Counted from the first letter of the stretch, positions 17,321 through 26,582 are shown. The stretch is 64,000 nucleotides of DNA from Bacteriovorax sp. MedPE-SWde (GCA_001874305.1 MPCU01000007.1:162326-226325); one strand, 5' to 3'. Notes: generated by a model from the sequence alone, not told the origin. A program made the numbers and translations.

Positions 17321-18492
17321 TGAAGATTATTCTAGCAATTATTATATCTCTAACGCTTCTATCTTGTGCAAAGGTTAAGCCTCTTGATAAGGCCACTATA
17401 GTTGAAAACTTTGATCAATTCATTGCAAAGCAATCACAATACGTAAAAGACAGTAGTACTGATGTTTTCGAAGAAAGTCCTTGGTATTCATACGATGAGC
17501 CTAACCATATTATCTGGCCAACTTTTAGTGTTTACAGCATTAGATCAAACGGAAATTATTATAAAGTTCAAATGATCAACTACTATGATACACAAGCAAA
17601 CCCTGGAGTATTCACTCTCAGAGTTGCAAAAGATGGACAGTCTTCAAAAGTATATTCATTTGAAGCGCAAGGTTGTGGAAACGTTTATACAAACCCTAAC
17701 TTTGAAAGCTGTCTCCTAAATCCAGAGACAAATATATACACATATTTAAATTTATCAAATGGTAATACATTTAAAACTACTGATGCTCAGGCAAAGAAAA
17801 GAAGTGACTGGGATGTTGCTTTTAATGGAACAACTATTAGAACAAATGCTGGTAAATATGGAAGCAAAGGTACGCGTGCAGCAAATGTCTTTATCTATAG
17901 AAGCTTCTTTCCAAGAGGAATTGTTGATTACCAAAGAATAGCAGAAGTCTCTTTTTCAGATAAAGGAGAAAGATTCTTTAACTTAGACATGGATATAAGA
18001 AATATCCCATTTGCGCTTCCTCCAGGGGTTAATAGAGTAATTAATGAGCCTGATTGGTTCAAGAATAGCTCTACAACAGATGGTCTCTTTGAAGCTGTTA
18101 ATAAGAATTGGTGGATAGTCAGATCAGCTGAAAGCAATAGTTATACAAAACTAAATATCGATAAAATCGTAGAGACAATTGATTTAGACAATAAGATTGA
18201 TACCGATATACATTTTAAGACCTACCATCAATCAATAACAGATGACGCCTTTGATACGACAGAAATGTCTTGGAAACTAGATACTATAAACTCATCTAAG
18301 CGTCTTATAAAGATATGTATCGATCTCGACAAGAGGGCCAAGGTTTCATGTAATAGTTCTATAAAAACTTGGGATATTAAGCTCACAATCCTTAATCGAA
18401 AGAAAAGACGCTGGAAAATCGATACGGCAAATGGTGCGATAGGACCCCTGCTACTTGAGGATATTCTTAAGAGAACAAGCGGCAGAGAATAA
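17320..18492 (+). CDS. HmuY-like haem-binding lipoprotein
   Basis: 390 residues with lipobox LLSC (Cys16). The central segment near residues 161-185 contains the family hallmark SDWDVAF followed by IRTNAG and a Gly/Ser-rich loop, as in HmuY, the haemophore of Porphyromonas that strips haem from host proteins and hands it to the TonB receptor HmuR. The start overlaps the upstream receptor stop by one base, so production is coupled. The protein is longer than HmuY of Porphyromonas, with an additional C-terminal 110 residues. Haem binding is inferred from family, not shown. Confidence 0.8.
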   Translation: MKIILAIIISLTLLSCAKVKPLDKATIVENFDQFIAKQSQYVKDSSTDVFEESPWYSYDEPNHIIWPTFSVYSIRSNGNYYKVQMINYYDTQANPGVFTLRVAKDGQSSKVYSFEAQGCGNVYTNPNFESCLLNPETNIYTYLNLSNGNTFKTTDAQAKKRSDWDVAFNGTTIRTNAGKYGSKGTRAANVFIYRSFFPRGIVDYQRIAEVSFSDKGERFFNLDMDIRNIPFALPPGVNRVINEPDWFKNSSTTDGLFEAVNKNWWIVRSAESNSYTKLNIDKIVETIDLDNKIDTDIHFKTYHQSITDDAFDTTEMSWKLDTINSSKRLIKICIDLDKRAKVSCNSSIKTWDIKLTILNRKKRRWKIDTANGAIGPLLLEDILKRTSGRE

Positions 18493-18513
18493 TTCTATTT
18501 TTAAAAGTTCGCA

Positions 18514-19623
18514 TTATGGACAGCTGAGAATATTAGTATTTGATCCATTTTGAGTTGTCGCAGCACTAAAGGTTCCTTGAATAGAACCTCCACTCTGAAT
18601 GACCTGTGAAAATACAGAAGAGATAGTTCCCGTAGCAGACGCTGTTTTGCATACGAGATTTCCAGCAGCAGATGAGTCATCATTAATAACGATTGGGCCA
18701 TTACCTTGAATTACCGCCTGTACACCACACGCTGTGCCCATGCCCGAGCCGTCGCCATTATATCTAATAGTATTATCAGAGATATCACCCGTAACTGTAG
18801 CGTTAGCTTGGCTCCCTAAGAAGATTCCACATCCACTAGTTGTTATGGTGTTGCCTGATAAAGAGTATGTATTAACCCCGGCATTACTTTGTTGAAATAT
18901 TTGAACACCTTCCTCTAAAGCTGTAACAGTAGAGTTTTTTACTGTCATAGTAACAGAGTTTGATTGAGAAAAAGAGCTTATGCCTATTCTTCCACTTGTA
19001 GTACAAGAAGAAGAATCTACAGTCGTTGTAGTTTCGTAACTATCTATACAACCTGTATCCATAGTACTTGCCAAGTTATTTACAATGCTTGTGCCAGTAA
19101 TTGTATGACTTGCACTAGTATGCCCCAACACAACCGCTGCTTCCATTCCACCAACCGTTTTTTCTATATTTGCATCTTTAATTATAGAACTACCACCGCC
19201 GTTTACCCTTAGTGCGTGAGTTGTCAAACCAGATATTGAGCCAACAATTGTAATATTATAAACAGAGACCATATTTGTTGTATCAGTATTATAAAAACTT
19301 AATCCATGTATTTTAGAAGTCGTAGCAGAATAACCTGCAACCTGTACAAACTTGTTGTTAATTTCAACATGGTCTGACCCGCCGGAGTTTACTTCAACAC
19401 CTTCATTTAGGCAGATAGTAAATAAATCAGTAGATGAAGTACCATCTTGTAAAAGAGCTTCAAATTCCGCCTTTGTTTTATCTGACGCAATTGTTGTATC
19501 ACAATCTAAAACGATCCTTTGAGTTGCTGTAACCAAGTCGGGAGAAACTCCATTGGTTTGACCACATGAAGAAACCAGTGAGACAAAGACGAAAAATATG
19601 ATTATCTTGATATTATATTGCAT
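18514..19623 (-). CDS. Right-handed beta-helix lipoprotein
   Basis: 369 residues with lipobox LVSSC (Cys20). From about residue 80 the sequence is a succession of short strands rich in Gly, Ser, Thr, Val and Asn (e.g. ALRVNGGGSSIIKDANI, VTMTVKNSTVTALEEGVQI, NTYSLSGNTITTSGCGIFL), the pattern of a pectate-lyase-type parallel beta-helix. No catalytic lyase residues are evident, so an adhesin or structural role is as likely as polysaccharide binding. It follows a beta-barrel gene by 12 bases in the same operon. Confidence 0.7.
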   Translation of the reverse strand: MQYNIKIIIFFVFVSLVSSCGQTNGVSPDLVTATQRIVLDCDTTIASDKTKAEFEALLQDGTSSTDLFTICLNEGVEVNSGGSDHVEINNKFVQVAGYSATTSKIHGLSFYNTDTTNMVSVYNITIVGSISGLTTHALRVNGGGSSIIKDANIEKTVGGMEAAVVLGHTSASHTITGTSIVNNLASTMDTGCIDSYETTTTVDSSSCTTSGRIGISSFSQSNSVTMTVKNSTVTALEEGVQIFQQSNAGVNTYSLSGNTITTSGCGIFLGSQANATVTGDISDNTIRYNGDGSGMGTACGVQAVIQGNGPIVINDDSSAAGNLVCKTASATGTISSVFSQVIQSGGSIQGTFSAATTQNGSNTNILSCP

Positions 19624-19635
19624 CTATTTACCTTA

Positions 19636-20301
19636 TTAAAAATTTAATCCGTAACCAATGAAATATGAATTGAACTTTAAAGCTTCACTATCACTTAATA
19701 CTTGTTCACCACTACCAGTCTCTCCTTTTGAATATGTCATAGTCATATACTCAAAATTGATTGATGTATTCAGTGAAAGTTTATAATTAATTACAATTGA
19801 ATAACTCGATTCAGGGGAATTATATGAGTTGTTTTGCCCTGATGAAGACGCAAAGTCGAAAGTGTAGTCAGACATATAATGATATTTATAAAGAAGACTC
19901 CAATAAACAAAGTCCAATCCAGCATAAATACTTACAGTACTCATCGTACCTTGAACGTTGAAATTTTCGACTTCGACAGGATCAGTAAATTGTTTCCACT
20001 TTAAATAAGAATAAGAACCACCTAGTGTAAGTAAGCTAAGTCTATATCCCAGACCCACTTCTCCACCAAATCCGTTCATTGAGATACTAGGTATAGAACT
20101 TCCGTCCTTAGACATAGCACTGCCATAGAATGTTTTTACATCTAATAAGAGTTTAAACTCTCCTGACCTTCTTGCTCCTAAAACAAATAAATTAGCAGGA
20201 AAGTTTAAAGAACTATTTCCTACTGAAAACCTTTTTGCTTCAGTACTAGGTCTTATGATAAATAAATGAAATACGACAATTACGATTTTAAAGATTCTCA
20301 C
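19636..20301 (-). CDS. Outer-membrane beta-barrel-like protein
   Basis: 221 residues from a GTG (no strong ribosome site, so the start is uncertain). An N-terminal signal-like hydrophobic stretch is followed by alternating amphipathic strands (GGEVGLGYRLSLLTLGGSYSY, VSIYAGLDFVYWSLLYKYHY, YSIVINYKLSLNTSINFEY) ending in an aromatic residue (LNF), the mark of small outer-membrane barrels of 8-10 strands. Operon with the downstream beta-helix lipoprotein suggests the two form a surface unit; that is inference. Confidence 0.6.
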   Translation of the reverse strand: MRIFKIVIVVFHLFIIRPSTEAKRFSVGNSSLNFPANLFVLGARRSGEFKLLLDVKTFYGSAMSKDGSSIPSISMNGFGGEVGLGYRLSLLTLGGSYSYLKWKQFTDPVEVENFNVQGTMSTVSIYAGLDFVYWSLLYKYHYMSDYTFDFASSSGQNNSYNSPESSYSIVINYKLSLNTSINFEYMTMTYSKGETGSGEQVLSDSEALKFNSYFIGYGLNF

Positions 20302-20381
20302 ATAACAATATTAACAAAACATCACAATTGATAATATTTAGCAAGTTTTACCAGTAAATAAATTAAGTCTACACATCGCTA

Positions 20382-20888
20382 TTACTTCTTAATGATTAAA
20401 GGAGTTCCAGCTGGAATCAAGTCAAAAAGGACTTCCATATCGCTATTTGAAAGAGCAACACATCCGTTCGTCCAATTTGCACTCTTTAAAAAGTTATAGA
20501 TCTTCTTCGGATCAGTCATATTGAAGACTTTCTTTGGCACACCATGGATAAAGATATTATTGCCAGGATCGTCGATTCCGTTTTCTCTGGCATATTGGCG
20601 ATCTTTAGCATTTGGATAATTTACGTGCATTGACAGATAGAAGCGACTATTTGGATTATGCCAGTCAATTATATACTCGCCTTCAGGAGTCTTACGATCC
20701 CCCTGAACTCTTTTTGGACCACTATTGCTACCTAGCATAACGGGAAATGAATGTGTCACCTCACCATTATCATAAACATAGAGAACTCTCTTATCCTTAT
20801 GAACAACCACTTTATCAATAGCAGCATGAACATATTGTGCTAGTACAACTAGTAAAAATAACTTGGATATTAGTAGAGTTCTTTTCAT
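20382..20888 (-). CDS. L,D-transpeptidase (YkuD domain)
   Basis: 168 residues with signal peptide (to about 23). The YkuD domain shows GPKRVQGDRKTPEGEY, His115 in the IHG motif, and Cys143 in TNGCVALSN, matching the catalytic HxG...S/T-x-GC-h-R/A box; the usual Arg after GC-h is Ala here. These enzymes make or remodel 3-3 cross-links or attach lipoproteins or other amines to peptidoglycan. Alone it has no binding domain. In Bdellovibrio relatives such enzymes also modify prey wall. Confidence 0.85.
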   Translation of the reverse strand: MKRTLLISKLFLLVVLAQYVHAAIDKVVVHKDKRVLYVYDNGEVTHSFPVMLGSNSGPKRVQGDRKTPEGEYIIDWHNPNSRFYLSMHVNYPNAKDRQYARENGIDDPGNNIFIHGVPKKVFNMTDPKKIYNFLKSANWTNGCVALSNSDMEVLFDLIPAGTPLIIKK

Positions 20889-20983
20889 GACGTCACTATG
20901 CCATTCTCAGTAAAAATAGCAATAATCCCAGCAAATATTACAATTTCACACCTATAAATCCTCTCCTGGTATATATTCGCCAC

Positions 20984-21700
20984 ATGATTAAAGCATTAGC
21001 ACTTATATTACTAAGTACCTCTACGTATGCCCTTATTGGCGGAGTCGTTGCTCAAGATAATGACTACCCTTCTCAGGTAAGATTTGCAGATATATGCTCA
21101 GGAACATTAGTTGCTAAGAAGTATATAGTTACCGCGGCCCATTGCTTCTATGATGCCAAAGGCACAAGAATAAGAGACCTCAAGGTTAGAAAGAAGATAA
21201 AAGTAAGAAGTTACCATCTCAATAAATCTAAGAGAGTGAGAATTAAGAAAATTACTATTCATCATGAATATGCCAAGCATATTAAAGAAGGAAAGAATAG
21301 AGTTCTTGCGACTAAGTACTCTCACGATATAGCTGTCCTAGAGATTTCACCAATAAGAGGTGTCCCATCGCCAAAAATATCTTTTCATAAGATTGCAGAC
21401 GGTACAGAACTTACAATGACAGGCTCGGGCTGTACGACAAAGAAGAAACGCGGTCCATTTAAATATGGAAGCGTTACCTCAACAAATACAACTATAAACA
21501 CAAGAGGCAATAATATTCTATCAACGAGCTCTCCGACAACAAGAGCATGCCTAGGTGATTCAGGTGGCGCAATATATGAAGGTCAAACAATTATTGGTAT
21601 TAATACGGCCTTTGTCGAAACTTCAAATAATGAATATAATCTACACTTAAGAATGTCTGAAGTTGAGCAATGGTTAAGAGATCTTATAAAGGAAATATAG
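20984..21700 (+). CDS. Secreted trypsin-fold serine protease
   Basis: 238 residues. Signal peptide 1-16 followed at once by LIGGVVAQ, equivalent to the mature IVGG N terminus of chymotrypsin-like enzymes, so there is essentially no propeptide. Catalytic His53 (TAAHC), Asp115 (HDIAVLEI) and Ser193 (GDSGG) are present, as are the paired cysteines around the His loop. The residue six before the catalytic Ser (trypsin Asp189) is Arg187, so Lys/Arg specificity is not expected. Probably secreted and able to degrade proteins. Confidence 0.9.
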   Translation: MIKALALILLSTSTYALIGGVVAQDNDYPSQVRFADICSGTLVAKKYIVTAAHCFYDAKGTRIRDLKVRKKIKVRSYHLNKSKRVRIKKITIHHEYAKHIKEGKNRVLATKYSHDIAVLEISPIRGVPSPKISFHKIADGTELTMTGSGCTTKKKRGPFKYGSVTSTNTTINTRGNNILSTSSPTTRACLGDSGGAIYEGQTIIGINTAFVETSNNEYNLHLRMSEVEQWLRDLIKEI

Positions 21701-21702
21701 AA

Positions 21703-22746
21703 TTAGCTTTCTTTACTCTTGATATGATTACTTAGATAGAGAGCATCTTTTTTTACACCACCAAGAGTCGCAGACCCTCTAGTATGTAGCCATGGTAGTC
21801 CAATATAGTAAATCCCCTCAGTACTAGAGATCCCTCGATAATTCTTTGGATAACACATTTCATCTAACTCGACATCCTCAATCCAATTGAAGTTCGGTCT
21901 AAAACCAGTTGCCCATATTATATTTTTAATTGTTGAGACTCTATCTTTTTCAAAAACTATTTCTTCTTGATTAGCATCAACAGTTCTTCCAACACAGTGA
22001 ACATTCTTTCTACGAAATAAGGCCTTAACGTCTGTACCAATTATTGGCTGAGTTCCATTAATTAACTTCTTTCCAAGCCAAGAATATTTACTTGCAGATA
22101 AGACACCTGTTTTACTAAACCACCACCAAAGTGTTTTTCCTAGGAATTCCTGAGGAAGCGTTCCAACTGAAGTACAACCAGAGAAGTAAACATTACGTCC
22201 ACACTCAGAGACTTCTTTTAATATTTGAACTCCTGAGTCCCCAGCACCAACAACTAAAGTGTCACCATCTTTAAGCTGAGTAGGATTCTTATAGTGTTCA
22301 CTATGAATTTGGCGAATATTGGAATCAACTTTTTGACTGCAACATGGAGTGTACGGAGTATGAAAAGGACCTGTAGCAATAACTACATTTAAGGCCTCGT
22401 ATTGTTGATCTTCAGTTTTAAGATTAAAGATGCCATCAGTCTTTTTAAGAGAGGTAACTTTTTGATTTAGATGAACAGGTATTTCAAACTTTTGAACATA
22501 GCTCTTTAAATAGTCAGCAATCTCGTACTTGTCAGCATAGTGGCCCTTCTTATGTGGAAATTTGAGGCCTGGTAGATTGTTAAATTCCGACGGAGTAAAT
22601 AACTTTAGAGAATCCCAGCGCTTAAGCCAAGGAGCACCGACTTCTGAATTAGCATCGAGAATGATGTAATCCTTGTTAAGTGCTTTTAAATGATAGGCCA
22701 TAGCAAGACCAGCTTGCCCAGCTCCTATTATAATGTAATCTCTCAT
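21703..22746 (-). CDS. FAD/NAD(P)-dependent flavin monooxygenase-like oxidoreductase
   Basis: 347 residues of the CzcO/YUCCA-like flavoprotein monooxygenase group. FAD-binding GAGQAGLAMAYHL at residues 8-20, a GAPWLKRWDSLKLFTP segment as in this family, ATGPFHTPYTP near 127, the second (NADPH) dinucleotide motif GAGDSG near 170, and WATGFRPNFNWI near 285. It probably oxygenates a small nucleophilic substrate or is an oxidoreductase; substrate cannot be read. Convergent with the protease gene (three bases apart). Confidence 0.85.
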   Translation of the reverse strand: MRDYIIIGAGQAGLAMAYHLKALNKDYIILDANSEVGAPWLKRWDSLKLFTPSEFNNLPGLKFPHKKGHYADKYEIADYLKSYVQKFEIPVHLNQKVTSLKKTDGIFNLKTEDQQYEALNVVIATGPFHTPYTPCCSQKVDSNIRQIHSEHYKNPTQLKDGDTLVVGAGDSGVQILKEVSECGRNVYFSGCTSVGTLPQEFLGKTLWWWFSKTGVLSASKYSWLGKKLINGTQPIIGTDVKALFRRKNVHCVGRTVDANQEEIVFEKDRVSTIKNIIWATGFRPNFNWIEDVELDEMCYPKNYRGISSTEGIYYIGLPWLHTRGSATLGGVKKDALYLSNHIKSKES

Positions 22747-22916
22747 GTCTGGAAGTTACCTAAGATTAGACAATTAAGCTATAACTATCTGAAATATTGT
22801 ATTATTTCACTAATATAAGTCACTAGAATCCCAAAACCCTAAACTCTCTCAAACATTATATATTTACTCACCATTCAAAGTCGATACAGGTTTATAATGA
22901 TAACTGGAGGTAGTAT

Positions 22917-23369
22917 ATGAATTCAAAACTACAGAACTTCCTAATTGAAGAGCGTATAAACTATATCTCTCTTCCACATTCAGTAGCTATTCCTGCCCAA
23001 AAAGTTGCCCAAGTCGCACATATATCGGGAAATAGTATGGCCAAGACTGTCATCGTCTCGGCAGATGGTGTAATAACCATGTCCATACTTCCAGCATCAA
23101 CAAGGCTTGACCTTGATGACTTAAAGAAAACTATGGGTGCCAAGAAGGTAAGACTAGCAAAGGAATATGAATTTCGAGATCTTTTTCCAGACTGTGAGGT
23201 TGGAGCAATGCCACCTTTTGGAAACTTGTATGAAATGAATGTTTTTGTATCTAAGAAATTAGCATCAGAAGAACATATCTACTTCAACGCCGGTAACCAT
23301 TCAGAGATTGTAAGACTCAGCTACACAGATTTTGACAACGCTGTTCATCCAGTTCTTGCCGACATCTAG
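22917..23369 (+). CDS. YbaK/EbsC-type aminoacyl-tRNA deacylase
   Basis: 150 residues with the complete YbaK/ProX fold: MAKTVIVSADG strand region including the conserved Lys43, GAMPPFG loop at about residues 99-105, and a FNAGNHSEIVRL motif near 122-133. These proteins hydrolyse mischarged aminoacyl-tRNAs in trans (for example Cys- or Ala-tRNAPro). Strong GGAGG ribosome site. Which tRNA is edited is not predictable. Confidence 0.85.
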   Translation: MNSKLQNFLIEERINYISLPHSVAIPAQKVAQVAHISGNSMAKTVIVSADGVITMSILPASTRLDLDDLKKTMGAKKVRLAKEYEFRDLFPDCEVGAMPPFGNLYEMNVFVSKKLASEEHIYFNAGNHSEIVRLSYTDFDNAVHPVLADI

Positions 23370-23376
23370 AAATCAA

Positions 23377-23403
23377 ATATGGGGTCTAATATAGGCCCCA
23401 TAT
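23377..23403. terminator. Terminator hairpin between convergent genes
   Basis: ATATGGGG ... CCCCATAT, an 8-bp perfect stem with an 11-base interior. It lies between the YbaK gene and the convergent glutamate-synthase-like gene and could serve both. U-tracts are modest. Confidence 0.7.
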
Positions 23404-23409
23404 GGTTTC

Positions 23410-25875
23410 TTATAAACTCTTCTTCCCTAGCATGTAGAATTCAATTTCACTCTTAGTCATAATTGGTGAGAGTAATTCATAAATATATTTCTCATAGTAT
23501 GACTTTAGAAATATTTGTTCTCCATCTTGATCTCTCTTTTTTACTCTCTGAAGAACTTCTGGAGCCGTTTGACTTAGACCATGAGTAGATCTGACCTTTC
23601 TCCAATCTTTTACTCCCATCTCACCTATCTTCTCGACATAGAAGTTATGCCATGCTGTTGCAGCGTTAATAGCTTTATGTGATCTCGCTTCAGGATCTAG
23701 CCCTTTTGCAAAAATCGAATTCTTGGCGGCAATCCCGTATGGACATGAACCATTAGCACATTGTTGAACTCTCCCACATCCTAGAGCTGATCCCATCCAA
23801 AATCTAGCACTAGAAACATCATCAGCACCAAGGGCCATCATCTCAATTGCATCTTGTGGATACATGACACTCCCACTTGCCTCAATATGGACAAGATCTC
23901 TAACACCTAACTTCTTTAAAATACCATCCATTGAAATTACGGCCATTTGTGTAGTCATACTTACACCTGCGCCTTCAGGAGCATTTCCAGACCCACCACT
24001 AAAGTGAGTCCCATGCCCATCAACCTGGATATGATCAGGTAGTGCATTGTGATCTCTTAGGTATTTCATTCTCTGGAGTTGAAAATTCAAATCTCCTGGT
24101 GCAATTTTCAAAGAGACAGGCTTCTTCGTTACCATCTTTGTCGCAGTAATTAGCTTTGCTAATTCTGCATTGGTATATTCATTTATAGATTTAGGTGATT
24201 TTACACCTGATGATTTATCAATTTTTCGCATTGCTGCCGTAATAGCATCAACTTTATTCATATCGACTTTTGATCCACGCTTTGCTGACTGATCAAGTTT
24301 AAATTGAACCATCGCCACATTAGGATGTTCTCCAACTTCTTTAAGCTTATCAAAATCAACTTCAAAACCATTCTTTGAACGTATACCATTAAGAGCTGTC
24401 CCAAATTGCGCAACGATCTTAGATGACTTTGTATCTTCTGCATTAAGAACCTTATTTCTAAGTTTCATAATTTCATCAATTCTTACTTGAACTTCAAAGA
24501 AATCGAGAGTACCTGGTTTAAAATCTCCTGTTTGAAGACCCCAATAAATGACTTCCTCTCTAAGCTTTTTAACATCACCATCAAGTAGAGCAAGATGAAA
24601 CATTGGTCCACCTTCTCCGGTATTAACTGTCATCTGAATACCCTTGTCTCTTGTTAGTTTTGCCTGTGTCGCCAAGAGGGTAATATGTGACTCAGCTGAG
24701 AGTTGAGGAAAACTCATTCCAGATATATTCATCATTGCTGATGCCTTCATTGGCTTTACTTTAATGACTTCACCATCAGGAAGAATGACATCCCTTCCGA
24801 CTTGTTTATAGTCTTTATGTATTTTTGTTATCGTTTTCTCATCAACTCCAGAACCACCTAATACATCAACCCAGCCCTTATAGAAGTAGTGTCCAAATGA
24901 TCCACCTATTTTTCCAGTTTCATGTAGCTTTTCAACAAATGTCCATCTCTGCATTTCGCGCTCTGGAGCTTGCTTAGAAAGATACTTTCTATAGAATGTT
25001 CCACCATGTTCAAGAAATGATCTAAAGAGATCCAAACTAGGTCTATATACTTTTTTTGCAAAGAGATGATTTGATTTATACTTTGCCTTCACATAGATGT
25101 GTTTAACATCCATATTTAGAGCAGCACCAATATAGTTCATGGCCGCACGTATATTTCCAGTCTTAGCAAATGTCTCTGCTGCCTTATCAACAACGTCTTG
25201 TCCATTAGGCGTACTTAAAAGCTTTGCTTCTAGTTCCGCAAGATCACTTGAGTGGAGACTTTTAGATTGCTTATTTATTTTACTAAGAGCATCTGCAGTA
25301 TTTCCCTTAAGCTCATTTTTAAATTTATTACTAGTAAATAGAGCATCGTTTTCTTTTGAAATTCTATCTAGAACTTGTGGTGAAAGATATTCGTATAGCT
25401 CATCCTTTCTAATAATTTGACTGTCTCTAACTAAATCAAGAATAGTTTTAACATCCCCGGCATTAGAAAATGTCCTAAGAGCTTCTTCAATTTCTTTCAT
25501 CTTCTTTTCGAGTGGAGCTTTCGTGACCTTATCAGGAATCGTGATAAAATCAGAAACAAGATCTGCATATTCTCTATTTAAATTATTCTTGAAGTATATA
25601 TTGTATGTTAGCTCATCAGTGATTAGCTTTCTTATCTCACCTGAAACAATATCATTACCATTAAGCTCATCGATCAGCTTTACAAGCTTAGAACTCTTTG
25701 TGATATCAAAAGTTCCTCTCGCCCTAAAAGACTTAACCATATCACTACAATTACCAGTAATGTCGACGATTGGAATATCACCAGAAGCAGGCATGCGTTT
25801 AACTTCAGAACTAAGCTGAAATATTGAGAACACCGCCAATATTAAGAACGTAAATACTAATAAATATGATTTCAT
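23410..25875 (-). CDS. Membrane-anchored glutamate-synthase-like FMN/Fe-S protein
   Basis: 821 residues. Residues 4-22 form one hydrophobic segment (signal anchor or signal peptide). Residues 40-370 are mainly helical and match nothing I recognise. From about 378 to 775 lies the FMN-binding (GltB central) domain: MNISGMSFPQLS, NTGEGG, QVDGHGTHFSGGSGNAPEGAG and ALGCGRVQQC. Cys700, Cys706 and Cys711 reproduce the C-x5-C-x4-C spacing of the 3Fe-4S site of glutamate synthase. No glutaminase domain is present. Related stand-alone proteins exist in many bacteria with unclear roles. Whether the catalytic part faces cytoplasm or periplasm is unresolved. Confidence 0.8.
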   Translation of the reverse strand: MKSYLLVFTFLILAVFSIFQLSSEVKRMPASGDIPIVDITGNCSDMVKSFRARGTFDITKSSKLVKLIDELNGNDIVSGEIRKLITDELTYNIYFKNNLNREYADLVSDFITIPDKVTKAPLEKKMKEIEEALRTFSNAGDVKTILDLVRDSQIIRKDELYEYLSPQVLDRISKENDALFTSNKFKNELKGNTADALSKINKQSKSLHSSDLAELEAKLLSTPNGQDVVDKAAETFAKTGNIRAAMNYIGAALNMDVKHIYVKAKYKSNHLFAKKVYRPSLDLFRSFLEHGGTFYRKYLSKQAPEREMQRWTFVEKLHETGKIGGSFGHYFYKGWVDVLGGSGVDEKTITKIHKDYKQVGRDVILPDGEVIKVKPMKASAMMNISGMSFPQLSAESHITLLATQAKLTRDKGIQMTVNTGEGGPMFHLALLDGDVKKLREEVIYWGLQTGDFKPGTLDFFEVQVRIDEIMKLRNKVLNAEDTKSSKIVAQFGTALNGIRSKNGFEVDFDKLKEVGEHPNVAMVQFKLDQSAKRGSKVDMNKVDAITAAMRKIDKSSGVKSPKSINEYTNAELAKLITATKMVTKKPVSLKIAPGDLNFQLQRMKYLRDHNALPDHIQVDGHGTHFSGGSGNAPEGAGVSMTTQMAVISMDGILKKLGVRDLVHIEASGSVMYPQDAIEMMALGADDVSSARFWMGSALGCGRVQQCANGSCPYGIAAKNSIFAKGLDPEARSHKAINAATAWHNFYVEKIGEMGVKDWRKVRSTHGLSQTAPEVLQRVKKRDQDGEQIFLKSYYEKYIYELLSPIMTKSEIEFYMLGKKSL

Positions 25876-25986
25876 AAACCTACTTTTGAAATTATTTTAT
25901 TAGTTATCGGTAACTTAGGTCAAGTACTTGAGCGTGGCGGTCAGATACATAACATACTGATTATAAAAGTGACTTTATTAAATATT

Positions 25987-26002
25987 GACCCCGCGAGGGG
26001 CC
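25987..26002 (-). terminator. Weak GC hairpin after the three-gene metallopeptidase operon
   Basis: CCCC-GCGA-GGGG stem ten bases downstream of the last gene (minus strand). The following tract is AT-rich but not a clean U-run, so termination efficiency is doubtful. Confidence 0.4.
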
Positions 26003-26011
26003 ATAACTACT

Positions 26012-26572
26012 TTACTTCTTTGTTACTGTACTAATCTTCTTTAATGCAGATAATGTGTCTTCTGATAGATACGATTTATAATCGTCACTAATTTCCTTAG
26101 AACGCTTATTAAAATCAAACTTATCTAGTTGTTGATATGCATTTACAATTTCATATTCAACTTCTTCCATAACTAAATTTATTAGATCAACTTCACTGTT
26201 ATACGATTCTAATTCCGACATATTCAAATTAAGCTTAGCTGCCTGCTCAATGCTTAACTCTTTATAGCTTAAGTTGTGAGTTGACTCATCTACAATAACA
26301 AGTCCTATTCCTAAAAGAAGGCTTAGAACATTGAGATCTCTTTCTCCCGATAAAAGGTTCCCCATTTGCTCCCAAATAATTGATGCCCCACCAAATAGTC
26401 CCATCCCTACACCAATGAAACCACCAATCATGACACCACCAAGTCCAGAGGCAGCTCCATCAACAGGTGCCATTACTATTGAATTGATAGTATATAGTCC
26501 GGCCTCTGCCTTTCTTTGTGTTCCAACAAAAATACAAACTACTAAGCTTAAAGTTATTATTATTTTTTTCAT
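26012..26572 (-). CDS. Exported or membrane Gly-rich protein
   Basis: 186 residues from the ATG at 26572, chosen because AAGGAG lies seven bases upstream; the longer frame runs through the previous gene. Signal peptide to about residue 24 (RKAEA). A Gly-rich hydrophobic region (about 35-65, GGVMIGGFIGVGMGLFGGAS) resembles glycine-zipper membrane segments, followed by a second short hydrophobic stretch and a charged helical C-terminal half. Third gene of an operon with a regulator and a metallopeptidase-like protein. Function unknown. Confidence 0.65.
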   Translation of the reverse strand: MKKIIITLSLVVCIFVGTQRKAEAGLYTINSIVMAPVDGAASGLGGVMIGGFIGVGMGLFGGASIIWEQMGNLLSGERDLNVLSLLLGIGLVIVDESTHNLSYKELSIEQAAKLNLNMSELESYNSEVDLINLVMEEVEYEIVNAYQQLDKFDFNKRSKEISDDYKSYLSEDTLSALKKISTVTKK

Positions 26573-26582
26573 ATATTTCTCC

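Noticed and set aside
25139..25819. Two plus-strand open frames opposite the glutamate-synthase-like gene
   Set aside because: Hydrophobic, low-complexity translations opposite a conserved long gene; no starts with sites.
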